Assembly (NCBI RefSeq): GCF_000717995.1 | Contig: NZ_JODM01000006.1 | Location: 310,001 to 374,000, forward strand | DNA: 64,000 bases | DNA from: Streptomyces violaceorubidus | Lineage (GTDB): Bacteria > Actinomycetota > Actinomycetes > Streptomycetales > Streptomycetaceae | Direction of reading: 5' to 3' | Part shown: positions 1-6,883 of the stretch, piece by piece | Layout of the letters: the number at the start of each line of letters is the position of its first letter | How positions within the stretch are numbered: the stretch's first letter is position 1 | The notes under the pieces: generated by a model | What the model was told of the DNA's origin: nothing | Databases searched by the model: none | Seen by the model: only the letters and a program-made list of their open reading frames with translations | Position numbers and translations under genes: made by a program

Positions 1-50
1 GGGCGTACACAAGCGCTGACCACACCCTACCACGGGACGGTGCGCCGTGG

Positions 51-83
51 GTGGGGGCGGGACGGGTGACGTCCCGCCCCCAC
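51..83. terminator. GC-rich hairpin, probable terminator
   Basis: Perfect 13-bp inverted arms (51-63 and 71-83) enclose a 7-nt loop. The hairpin lies just beyond the 3' end of the minus-strand SnoaL-like gene and could also end a gene entering from the left edge. There is no clear T tract, which is usual for Streptomyces terminators. Confidence 0.6.
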
Positions 84-136
84 GTGACGCGGCCGGTGCG
101 GGGGCTGTTCCGTCTTCCGCGATGTGCCGGACGGGC

Positions 137-547
137 TCAGCCGGCCGAACTCGCCCGAGTCTCCCGGGCCTCCTCCGCGATCCGCTCGAACTGCGCGGCC
201 ATGGCCGCCTGGAGGGCCTGCGCGCCCAACAGCGGGCGCACCATCACCGTCAGTTCGTCGATGCGGCCGGACGCGTCGAGGTGCAGGAAGTCGCAGCCGC
301 TGATCTCGCGGTCGCCCACCCGCGCCGCGAAGACCAGCGCGTGGTCGCGGCCGTCCGCTCCGTCGATGACGCGTTCGTAGCGGAAGTCCTCGAAGACGCG
401 CTCGACGGCGCGCAGGATCGCCGCCGTGATCGCCTTGCCGCGGTAGGGCTTGAAGACGACGGGGCTGGAGAACACCACGTCGTCGGCCAGCAGTGCTTCG
501 ACGGCGTCCATGTCGTGTGCCTCGACCGCCGCGCGGAATGCCCGCAT
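137..547 (-). CDS. SnoaL-like / NTF2-fold domain protein
   Basis: A 136-residue protein of the SnoaL-like NTF2 fold, a small cone-shaped barrel used by cyclases, isomerases and binding proteins. The N-terminal helix pattern (AHDMDAVEALLADDVVF) is the family hallmark, and the C-terminal strands follow the usual order. ATG at 547 was preferred to an upstream GTG at 553 because an AAGGAG ribosome site lies 5 nt before it. The gene is divergent from a PadR regulator, and an inverted repeat sits between them, so PadR control is likely. The substrate cannot be read from sequence, and a hydrolase, a cyclase or a simple binding role are all possible. Confidence 0.8.
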   Translation of the reverse strand: MRAFRAAVEAHDMDAVEALLADDVVFSSPVVFKPYRGKAITAAILRAVERVFEDFRYERVIDGADGRDHALVFAARVGDREISGCDFLHLDASGRIDELTVMVRPLLGAQALQAAMAAQFERIAEEARETRASSAG

Positions 548-568
548 CGCCACTCCTTCATACAGAAG

Positions 569-599
569 CTACTGAACTATTTGAATAGGTGTGAAGTAG
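569..599. promoter_or_regulatory. Candidate PadR operator between divergent genes
   Basis: An AT-rich patch in a GC-rich region contains an inner inverted repeat CTATT-TG-AATAG (577-588). An outer pair, CTACT (569-573) and AGTAG (595-599), flanks it with an offset centre. The patch lies between the divergent SnoaL-like and PadR genes, where PadR autoregulation would be expected. Confidence 0.5.
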
Positions 600-624
600 A
601 GTAGTCGTCGTGGTCCGCGCTTGC

Positions 625-630
625 TAGCGT
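625..630 (+). promoter_or_regulatory. -10 box of a probable leaderless transcript
   Basis: TAGCGT ends 6 nt before the ATG at 637 and no Shine-Dalgarno sequence is visible. This is the common Streptomyces leaderless layout. Confidence 0.4.
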
Positions 631-636
631 GTCGAC

Positions 637-1224
637 ATGTCTCTCAAGTACGCCGTCCTGGCCGCCCTGCTGGAGGGTGAGGCCTCGGGCTACGAGCTGT
701 CCAAGGTGTTCGACGTGTCGCTCGCCAACTTCTGGCCCGCCACGCCGCAGCAGCTCTACCGGGAGCTGGAGCGCCTCGCGGGCGACGGACTCATCGAAGC
801 CCGGACCGTGCCGCAGGAACGCAGGCCCACCAAGCGGCTGTTCTCGCTCACCGAAGCGGGCCGGGAGCAACTGGGCGACTTCGCCGCCGAGCCGACCCGG
901 CGGCCCACCGCCGTCCGGGACGAGTTCCTGATCAAGATGCAGGCCATGGACGGCGTCGACCCGGCGGCGGTCCGCGCGCTGGTCGAGGAGCGCAGGGCCT
1001 GGGCGCTGGGCAAGCTCGCCCGCTACGAGCGGGTGCGCGAGCGCCTCCTGGACGGCCGCACCGAGCAGGAGCACCTCCGGGAGGCCGACCGGGTCGGGCC
1101 CTACCTCACCCTGGCCGCCGGGATCGCCTTCGAGCGGGAGAACGCCCGCTGGTGCGAGCACGTGCTCACCGTGCTCGACGGACGCCGCACTCCCGCGGGG
1201 CCCGCCGGACAGCCCCTAGGCTGA
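637..1224 (+). CDS. PadR-family transcriptional regulator
   Basis: A 195-residue repressor of the PadR family. The N-terminal winged helix (about residues 5-80) contains GYELSKVFDV and the QLYRELERLAGDGLI recognition-wing pattern. It is followed by the C-terminal dimerisation helices typical of the longer PadR subfamily. PadR proteins normally repress adjacent detoxification genes and are released by small phenolic or hydrophobic ligands. The gene is divergent from the SnoaL-like gene and 4 nt upstream of a methyltransferase, so both are plausible targets. The gene probably lacks a leader. A second PadR with a similar N-terminus lies at 13596-14147. Confidence 0.9.
   Translation: MSLKYAVLAALLEGEASGYELSKVFDVSLANFWPATPQQLYRELERLAGDGLIEARTVPQERRPTKRLFSLTEAGREQLGDFAAEPTRRPTAVRDEFLIKMQAMDGVDPAAVRALVEERRAWALGKLARYERVRERLLDGRTEQEHLREADRVGPYLTLAAGIAFERENARWCEHVLTVLDGRRTPAGPAGQPLG
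1217..1222 (+). promoter_or_regulatory. -10-like box before the methyltransferase gene
   Basis: TAGGCT lies 6 nt before ATG 1229 and overlaps the 3' end of the PadR gene. The methyltransferase could be made from its own leaderless transcript as well as by read-through. Confidence 0.35.
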
Positions 1225-1228
1225 CCGG

Positions 1229-1996
1229 ATGTTCAGCCCCGAAGGCCCCACCCTGCGCGAACTCGCCGTCCAGGCACTGTCGTCGGTCGAGCGCGGCTAC
1301 GACCTGCTCGCCCCGAAGTTCGACCACACCCCGTACCGCACGCCGGAGCGGGTGCTGGACGCCGTGGCCGGCGCGCTGGAACCGCTGGGCCCCTTCACCG
1401 CCGGGCTCGACCTGTGCTGCGGCACCGGCGCGGGCCTGGACGTGCTGGCCCGGGTGTGCCGGGAGCGCGTGACCGGGGTGGACTTCAGCGCGGGGATGCT
1501 GGAGGTCGCCCGGCGGCGTCGCGCCGTGCCCGCGGGGCCGGCGGTCTCCTGGGTGCGCGCGGACGCCCGCGCCCTGCCGTTCGGCCCCGCCTTCGACCTC
1601 GTGGTGAGCTTCGGGGCGTTCGGACACTTCCTGCCGCGCGAACTGCCGGGCCTGTTCGGCCAGGTGCGTTCCGTGCTGCGGCCGGACGGCTGCTTCGCCT
1701 TCCCCGTCGCCGCCCCGCCACGGCCCGGCTCCCCGGGGTACTGGACGCTGCTCGGCTTCGACGCGGCGATGCGGGTGCGCAACGCGCTGTGGCGGCCGCC
1801 GTTCGTCATGTACTACCGGACGTTCCGGCTCGGGGACGTGGGCCGCGCGCTGGCGGGGGCCGGTTTCCGGGCGGACCTGCACGCCCTGCCGGAGTTCGGA
1901 CGCCGCCCCGACGGCAGCCCGCGGGTCCGGCTGGTCGTGGCCCGGCGCCTCGCGCGGCCGCCGGGTCAGCCGGCCGCCGGCAGGGTGAACTCGTAG
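1229..1996 (+). CDS. Class I SAM-dependent methyltransferase
   Basis: A 255-residue Rossmann-fold methyltransferase. Motif I is clear (LDLCCGTGAGLD, about residues 66-77). An acidic residue (VTGVDFSAGML) binds the SAM ribose, and a motif IV-like segment FDLVVSFGAFGHF and a post-I strand RADARALPF follow. These fit the Methyltransf_11/25 group, which methylates small molecules. The sequence does not show the acceptor. It starts 4 nt after the PadR stop and probably forms a two-gene unit with it. Its 3' end overlaps the convergent GntR gene by 31 bp, so convergent transcription may interfere. Confidence 0.88.
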   Translation: MFSPEGPTLRELAVQALSSVERGYDLLAPKFDHTPYRTPERVLDAVAGALEPLGPFTAGLDLCCGTGAGLDVLARVCRERVTGVDFSAGMLEVARRRRAVPAGPAVSWVRADARALPFGPAFDLVVSFGAFGHFLPRELPGLFGQVRSVLRPDGCFAFPVAAPPRPGSPGYWTLLGFDAAMRVRNALWRPPFVMYYRTFRLGDVGRALAGAGFRADLHALPEFGRRPDGSPRVRLVVARRLARPPGQPAAGRVNS

Positions 1997-2727
1997 ACAA
2001 GGGCGTCCTGCCCGGTGTCCACCAGCAGGTCGGTGATCTCCAGGGGCCGCCCGTACTGGTCGTGCACCCGCCGCACGACCCGGACCGACGCGGTGTCCGG
2101 CTGGAGCGTGATGGTGTCCCGGTGGTGCAGCGTCAGGCCGGCCCGGCGCATCCAGTCGTAGGCCCGTCGCAGCTGCGCGCGGGCCCTCCCGTCGGCGCGG
2201 TCGCGATAGCGGGCCAGTTCCTCGACCTCGGCGAGCGCCACGGCGGAAAACGATGTCACGGCCGTCCGGCGGCCGGTGCCCCCGGCCACCGCCGACGTGT
2301 AGTGGTGCATCAGGGTCGGCCGTCCCGGCACCAGCCCCAGCGTCGCGGCGTGCTCCGGCGGCGGCGTCCCCCAGGTGACGGTGGCGCGGTCGCCGGTGCG
2401 CGGTTTCGCCGCCCGGGCGCCGACCGGGAAGACCAGCGGCGCCGGACTCCCGGCCGACGGCCCCGGCAGGGCGACGTGACTGCCCCGCCGGTCGGTGGTG
2501 AGCAGACCGTCGTTGCGCAGCACGTCCAGGGCCTGCCGCACGGTCTCCCGGCTGACTCCGAAGTGCTCCGCCAGTCGGCGCTCCCCGGGCAGCCGCCCAC
2601 CCGGCGGGGCGGTTCCGTCGCGCAACTCGCCGAGCAGTTGGTCCGCCACCCGTCGGTACAGCGGCGGCCGGGTGTCGGCGGGCGACGGGTCGGCGGGGGA
2701 CAGGGCGTGCGGGGTGGTGCGGGCCAT
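1966..2727 (-). CDS. GntR-family regulator, HutC/UTRA type
   Basis: A 253-residue regulator with an N-terminal GntR winged helix (about residues 18-88, with LPGERRLAEHFGVSRETVRQ) and a C-terminal UTRA effector-binding domain of the HutC/DasR/NagR type. UTRA regulators usually sense sugar phosphates, histidine intermediates or similar small metabolites. ATG 2727 was chosen because it begins immediately before the GntR domain and a purine-rich AGGAGGCGCGGC stretch precedes it. A 16-bp DasR-type palindrome at 2790-2805 lies 63-78 bp upstream and is a candidate operator for this protein or for the genomic DasR. The acetyl esterase gene upstream on the same strand may be its target. Confidence 0.9.
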   Translation of the reverse strand: MARTTPHALSPADPSPADTRPPLYRRVADQLLGELRDGTAPPGGRLPGERRLAEHFGVSRETVRQALDVLRNDGLLTTDRRGSHVALPGPSAGSPAPLVFPVGARAAKPRTGDRATVTWGTPPPEHAATLGLVPGRPTLMHHYTSAVAGGTGRRTAVTSFSAVALAEVEELARYRDRADGRARAQLRRAYDWMRRAGLTLHHRDTITLQPDTASVRVVRRVHDQYGRPLEITDLLVDTGQDALVYEFTLPAAG

Positions 2728-2789
2728 GCCGCGCCTCCTGTTGATGACGTACGGTAGCCGTGCGGGCTCGGTGCGCCACCAGAGGTACC

Positions 2790-2805
2790 ATTGGTCTAAA
2801 CCAGC
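2790..2805. promoter_or_regulatory. dre-like (DasR/GntR-type) operator
   Basis: ATTGGTCTAAACCAGC matches the known DasR-responsive consensus ACTGGTCTAGACCAGT at 13 of 16 positions and is itself a near-palindrome (TGGT...ACCA). It lies upstream of the GntR gene and downstream of the esterase gene. Confidence 0.55.
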
Positions 2806-2854
2806 AGGGAAGACCGGTCCGCCGGTTCGGCCGAAACAGCACCCACGGACCTCG

Positions 2855-3811
2855 TCAGGCGTAGCGGCCCAGCCAGCGCAGCTTGGCGGCCTCCTGGTAC
2901 GGCCCGCCGCCCTCGTGATCATTGAAGTCGTACACCTCGATCGTCTTGTCCTCGTGCGTCCAGGCGTTGAACGCCGCGAAAACGGTCGACGGTGGGCAGG
3001 TCTGGTCCTCCAGGGCGGCCGAGAACAGGGCCGGCGTCCGGCCCCGGGCCGCGAAGTGCACACCGTCGAAGTAGGACAGCGTGCGCAGCGCGTCCTCGGT
3101 CCGGCCGCGGTGCGTCTTCAGGTACAGGCCGATCTCGCGGTAGGGGTGGCGGTCGGTGAGCGTGGTGGCGCGCGGGAAGTCGCACAGGAACGGCACGTCC
3201 GGCGCGACGGCGACCAGGTCCGGCACCAGGCCGCCCACCGCGAGCGTGATGCCGCCGCCCTGGCTCCCGCCCAGGGCGACCGTGCGGGACGGGTCGGTCA
3301 GCGGGTGCGAGCGGGCCGCCTCGACGGCGCGCACGGCGTCGGTGAAGACCCGGCGGTAGTAGTAGTGCTCCGGGGCGTCCAGGCCGCGGGTCATGAAGCC
3401 CGGATACGCGGGGGTGCCGCCTATGGGGTCCGCTGTCCCGCCGCCGCCGCCCTGGCCGCGGGTGTCCATCACGAAGTGGGCCCGGCCGGTGGAGGCCCAC
3501 AGCAGGTGCTCGTGCGGCAGCCCGCGCCCTCCGCCGTACCCGACGAACTCCACGACCAGCGGCAGCGGCCCGGTCGCCGCGGACGGCAGGGTCAGCCAGC
3601 CCTTGACCGGGTGACCGCCGAACCCCGCGAACGTCACGTCGTACACCCGCACCGTGGACAGCCCCGTGTCGACCGGTTCGAAGCGGGCGTCCAGATCGTG
3701 CTCCCGGGCCTCGGCGAGCGTCTTGCTCCAGAACGCGTCGAAGTCCTCGGGCTCGGCCGACGTGCTGCGGTAGGCGTGGAGTTCGTCGAGCGGAAGGTCG
3801 AACAGGGCCAT
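2855..3811 (-). CDS. Acetylxylan esterase / cephalosporin-C deacetylase family (CE7)
   Basis: A 318-residue alpha/beta hydrolase of carbohydrate-esterase family 7, which removes acetyl groups from xylo-oligosaccharides and related small acetyl esters in the cytoplasm. Family marks are the N-terminal MALFDLP...L start, the RGQGG motif (DTRGQGGGGG) and the nucleophile elbow GGSQGGG. The late Asp region (ALEDQTCPPST) and C-terminal catalytic His (NDHEGGG) are also present. The length is normal for CE7. No signal peptide is present, which suits a role after oligosaccharide import. The neighbouring GntR gene and dre-like site hint at control by sugar metabolites. ATG 3811 has an AAAGG purine stretch upstream. 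Confidence 0.93.
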   Translation of the reverse strand: MALFDLPLDELHAYRSTSAEPEDFDAFWSKTLAEAREHDLDARFEPVDTGLSTVRVYDVTFAGFGGHPVKGWLTLPSAATGPLPLVVEFVGYGGGRGLPHEHLLWASTGRAHFVMDTRGQGGGGGTADPIGGTPAYPGFMTRGLDAPEHYYYRRVFTDAVRAVEAARSHPLTDPSRTVALGGSQGGGITLAVGGLVPDLVAVAPDVPFLCDFPRATTLTDRHPYREIGLYLKTHRGRTEDALRTLSYFDGVHFAARGRTPALFSAALEDQTCPPSTVFAAFNAWTHEDKTIEVYDFNDHEGGGPYQEAAKLRWLGRYA

Positions 3812-3924
3812 CGAGAACCGCCTTTGCCGGGAGACGCGTCCGTACGGGTGATCACACGGTACGTGAGCGGTTCGAGGAAACGCCAGGTCCGGCCGTGCTC
3901 CGCAACCGTGCGGGCGGCCGGTCG

Positions 3925-4509
3925 TCAGGCCCGGCGGTGGGTCCACTGCGGCTCGGTGAGCGCCCAGTCGCGGTCCCACTCCGCCATGCGGCGGCGCAGG
4001 GCCACCGCGCGCACGCCGCGGTGCGTGAGCAGCACCGTGAGCGCCGTTCCGATGGCGGTGAACGAGCCGATGGTGGCGCTGTGCTGCCAGATCTCGGCAC
4101 CGTCCGAGGGCGGGGGTACGGTCTTGCCCCCGGAGTCCAGCCACACGTCGACGGTGTCACCCTGCCGGGTGTCCACCGGTACCCGTGCCGTGGTGCTCTT
4201 CTCCGTGCCGTCGGCCGTCTTCCAGTGGACGGTCGCACGGTAGGAGTGCTGTCCGCCGAGCAGTCCCGTCGACAGGGTGTCGGGGGTCCGGTCGGCCACC
4301 GTGGCGCGGACGTGGTGCCGCTCGGCCCGTTGCTCGGCGACGATCGCCCGGGCCTGTCCGTAGCCCCACCACGCGGTGGCGGCACCGAGCAGCGGCGCGG
4401 CGACGAACAGCAGGAGGGCGACGGCCACCGTGGTCCACGCCTCGACGACGTCCGACCGGCGCCGCAGCGGATTGCGCCGCCAGCGCCAGCCGCGTACCCG
4501 GGTTCGCAT
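3925..4509 (-). CDS. Rv1733c-type two-TM membrane protein
   Basis: A 194-residue membrane protein with a basic N-terminus (RTRVRGWRWRRNPLRRRSD), one transmembrane segment at about 25-50 (VALLLFVAAPLLGAATA) and a second at about 150-170. An extracytoplasmic domain between them carries a DTRQGDTVDVWLD element. The arrangement matches the actinobacterial Rv1733c family, conserved in Mycobacterium and abundant in Streptomyces, whose function is unknown. ATG 4509 follows a GGGAGG ribosome site. The gene stands alone on this strand and no regulator is adjacent. Confidence 0.82.
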   Translation of the reverse strand: MRTRVRGWRWRRNPLRRRSDVVEAWTTVAVALLLFVAAPLLGAATAWWGYGQARAIVAEQRAERHHVRATVADRTPDTLSTGLLGGQHSYRATVHWKTADGTEKSTTARVPVDTRQGDTVDVWLDSGGKTVPPPSDGAEIWQHSATIGSFTAIGTALTVLLTHRGVRAVALRRRMAEWDRDWALTEPQWTHRRA

Positions 4510-4661
4510 GTCGACCTCCCCGCGATCACCGCGACCGGAGGGGCGGGCGGACGGCCGTCGAGCGCGGGGGCCGCCGCGCCTCCGTGTCGCGCCTGCGTGT
4601 GCGAGTGCCCGCACTGGACTGGTACCCAGTCCCGCGCGCCTCGCTCACGAACCGGGCGGGA

Positions 4662-5438
4662 TCAGCCGAAGCGTTCGATCCGGATCCGGTCCACCGGCTG
4701 GCCGGCCGCCACCAGCAGCCGCGAGGCGTGCTCCGCGAAGGCGTTCGATCCGCAGACGTAGGCCTCCCAGCCGCCGGCGGGCGGCTCGGACAGGAGCGGC
4801 GCCAGGTGCGCGGACGTCAGCCGGCCCACGGGGGTCCCGGCCGGCGCGGTGCGGGTGAACACGGGCGTCGTCTCCGCGCCGAACTCACGGGCGTAGATCA
4901 GTTCCCCGGGGCCGCGCGCGGACACCAGCAGCCGCAGGGGCACCGTCAGGCCCCGCGCCCGGTGGTGCCGCACCATCGACATCAGGGGTACGACGCCGGA
5001 TCCGGCGCCGAGCAGCAGGGCGGGCCGGTCGCCCGGCCAGGCGAAGAAGCCGCTGAGCGGGCCGCGCACCTCGATCTCGTCGCCGGGCCGCGCCACCGTG
5101 TGGAACCAGCCGGACACCTCCCCGTCCGGCACCCGGTCGAGGGTCAGCTCGATGTGTCCGCTCTCGTCCGGGGCGGACGCCAGCGAGTAGTGGCGCTGGG
5201 CCCGGTAGCCGTCCTCGGCGGTGAGGCGCAGCATCAGGTGCTGGCCGGGCAGATGGCCCGCCCAGCCGGGCACGGCGAAGCGGAAGGTGGACGCGCGGGG
5301 GGTCTCGCGGCGGATCTCGGTGAGCGTGGCCGTCTGCCAGGCCCCGGCCACCTGGCCGTCCACCTCGATGCGCCCGGGCACGGCGAACCGCGCGGGGGGA
5401 GTGAAGGCACCCGCCGGGTGCGTGGCTGTCTCAGTCAC
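4662..5438 (-). CDS. FAD/NAD(P)-binding ferredoxin-reductase-type oxidoreductase
   Basis: A 258-residue flavin reductase. The flavin-binding barrel contains the RxYS-type motif (AQRHYSLAS) and a GxxxG-like segment (VRGPLSGFF). The NAD(P) domain begins at LLLGAGSGVVPLMSM and ends with YVCGSNAFAEHA. There is no 2Fe-2S domain, so it is the short reductase form. The GTG start lies inside the end of the molybdoenzyme gene (8-bp overlap), which implies translational coupling. The pair is best read as a molybdoenzyme with its electron-transfer partner. In other actinobacteria, similar pairs have been annotated as sulfite-oxidase-like systems, but the physiological substrate is unknown. Confidence 0.88.
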   Translation of the reverse strand: MTETATHPAGAFTPPARFAVPGRIEVDGQVAGAWQTATLTEIRRETPRASTFRFAVPGWAGHLPGQHLMLRLTAEDGYRAQRHYSLASAPDESGHIELTLDRVPDGEVSGWFHTVARPGDEIEVRGPLSGFFAWPGDRPALLLGAGSGVVPLMSMVRHHRARGLTVPLRLLVSARGPGELIYAREFGAETTPVFTRTAPAGTPVGRLTSAHLAPLLSEPPAGGWEAYVCGSNAFAEHASRLLVAAGQPVDRIRIERFG

Positions 5439-6036
5439 CGGAGTACCGCTGCTCCTCCCAGGGATTGCCGCGCGCGTGATAGCCGTTGTGCTCCCAGAAG
5501 CCCGGCTCGTCGTGGTCGAGGAGTTCGAGCCCCGCGATCCACTTCACGCTCTTCCAGAAGTACAGGTGCGGCACCACCAGCCGGGCCGGACCGCCGTGCT
5601 CGGGAGCGAGCGGCTCCCCGTCGTACTCCCACACGATCCAGGCCCGTCCGCCGGTGAGGTCCGCCAGCGGCAGGTTCGCGGTGTAGCCGGTGTGCGCGTG
5701 GGCGAGAGCGTGCGTGGCCGACGGCAGCGCACCCGCCGCGTCCAGGAAGGCGTCCAGGGACACGCCCCCGAACCGCACCCCGAACTTCGACCAGCCGGTG
5801 ACGCAGTGGATGTCGCCCGCGTACCCGGACGCAGGCAGCAGGCGGGCCTGTGCCAGGTCCCAGGTGCGGGGCTCGGCCACCAGACCGCCCACGCGGAAGG
5901 TCCAGTCGGCGGGCGCGATCTCGGGAGTGACCTCGGCGGACAGCACGGGCCAGTCGTCGCCCGCGTCGTACTGGCCGGGCGGCAGTCCCGGCCGGGCGGT
6001 GCGCGGGCGCCCGGTGAAGCCTCGGGTGGTGTTCAT
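5431..6036 (-). CDS. Sulfite-oxidase-like molybdopterin enzyme (cytosolic YedY/MsrP-type)
   Basis: A 201-residue oxidoreductase molybdopterin-binding domain. The molybdenum-ligating Cys lies in DIHCVTGWSKFG, and the following residues (GVSLDAFLD, YTANLPLADL, HGGPARLVVPHLYFWKSVKW) match the sulfite oxidase/MsrP core. No Tat or Sec signal is present, unlike periplasmic MsrP, so a cytoplasmic location is inferred. It overlaps the downstream reductase gene by 8 bp and is preceded by a MarR gene 64 bp upstream in the same direction. The three genes probably form one operon. It may reduce or oxidise oxidised sulfur compounds, but the substrate is not shown by sequence. Confidence 0.9.
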   Translation of the reverse strand: MNTTRGFTGRPRTARPGLPPGQYDAGDDWPVLSAEVTPEIAPADWTFRVGGLVAEPRTWDLAQARLLPASGYAGDIHCVTGWSKFGVRFGGVSLDAFLDAAGALPSATHALAHAHTGYTANLPLADLTGGRAWIVWEYDGEPLAPEHGGPARLVVPHLYFWKSVKWIAGLELLDHDEPGFWEHNGYHARGNPWEEQRYSGD

Positions 6037-6100
6037 GCGGGGGAGCCTTTCGGGCCGCCCGGGCGGGGTGCCCGCGGCCGGCGTGAGCAGTGCGTACCCG

Positions 6101-6622
6101 TCAACCGTACGTGCCCCCGGGCACCGCGCGGTCCCGGTCCCCGTCCGGGCCCGCCACCGGCCACGCGTTGTACCGCTCCAGGTACGCCGCGAAGCGGAGC
6201 AGGTCCTCCTCGGGCCAGTCGGCGAGCCGCTCCCGGAAGGCGGTCCTGCGGCGCTCGGTGACCCGGTCCAGGGCGTGCCGTCCGGACTCCGTCAGGTGCA
6301 GGACCTGCACGCGGTGGTCGTCCGGGTCGACGCGCCGCTCGATCAGCCCGGCCCGCTCCAACGCGGACAGCTGGCGGCTGACGGTCGACTTGTCCAGGGC
6401 GTAGTGGGCGGCCAGGTCCGTGGCCCGGCGGCCGTCCCGCTCCTCCAGGTGCCCGAGCAGCGTGTACGACACCAGCGACAGCTCCGGGTGCAAGCGTCCC
6501 GCCAAGGCGCGGGCCCGGCGGGCGAAGGTCGTCATCTCGCGCTGGATGGTCTCCAGGGCCGTGTCCGCGGGGCGTCCGCCGGGAGCGACGGGCGTCTCGT
6601 CCGGTGTCGCGGCAGCCGTCAC
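6101..6622 (-). CDS. MarR-family transcriptional regulator
   Basis: A 173-residue MarR-type winged-helix repressor. The core (about 55-150) contains LGHLEERDGRRATDLAAHYALDKSTVSRQLSALERAGLIERR followed in the wing by DPDDHRVQVLHLTESG, the family signature. GTG 6622 was chosen because GAGGAGG lies 4 nt upstream. It is first in a likely operon with the molybdoenzyme and flavin reductase genes. A strong compound palindrome at 6643-6661 overlaps its promoter zone, so autorepression with release by an oxidant or phenolic ligand is likely. A conserved redox Cys is not evident in the core, which argues against a pure OhrR mechanism. Confidence 0.9.
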   Translation of the reverse strand: MTAAATPDETPVAPGGRPADTALETIQREMTTFARRARALAGRLHPELSLVSYTLLGHLEERDGRRATDLAAHYALDKSTVSRQLSALERAGLIERRVDPDDHRVQVLHLTESGRHALDRVTERRRTAFRERLADWPEEDLLRFAAYLERYNAWPVAGPDGDRDRAVPGGTYG

Positions 6623-6642
6623 GGTTCCTCCTCGCGTTGCTG

Positions 6643-6661
6643 GTTGCACAGTACAACTGTG
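6643..6661. promoter_or_regulatory. Candidate MarR operator
   Basis: Two overlapping palindromes are present: GTTG-N7-CAAC (6643-6657) and CACAGT-ACA-ACTGTG (6647-6661). They lie 21-39 bp before the MarR GTG. The half-site GTTGCACA also occurs in the 38-bp palindrome at 11458-11495. Confidence 0.6.
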
Positions 6662-6883
6662 ACAAGGAGGTCGCGCGGGCCGACCACTCGGGGCAGGCCC
6701 TCCGCGTCTGATCATTGGGGTAATGTGACCGTCGGCCGCGGACCGCCCCGGCCGTCGGACGACTGGGAGGTGAGACCGATTACCGCTGTGTCGGCCCGGG
6801 TGCTCTCACCTCACGGCAGTGCGGTCACCGGAAACGAGTGACCGGGAGAGCGCCCTTCGGTTCCCGAAAGGCTCTTGGCTCCC

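Noticed and set aside
47..604. Plus-strand open frame over the SnoaL-like gene
   Set aside because: It covers the reverse complement of a recognised NTF2-fold gene and its operator; no start signal fits.
1166..2842. Long open frame on the minus strand across the methyltransferase and GntR genes
   Set aside because: It is a high-GC shadow: composition is Arg/Pro/Gly/Ala-rich with no domain, and both strands here already hold genes with clear families.
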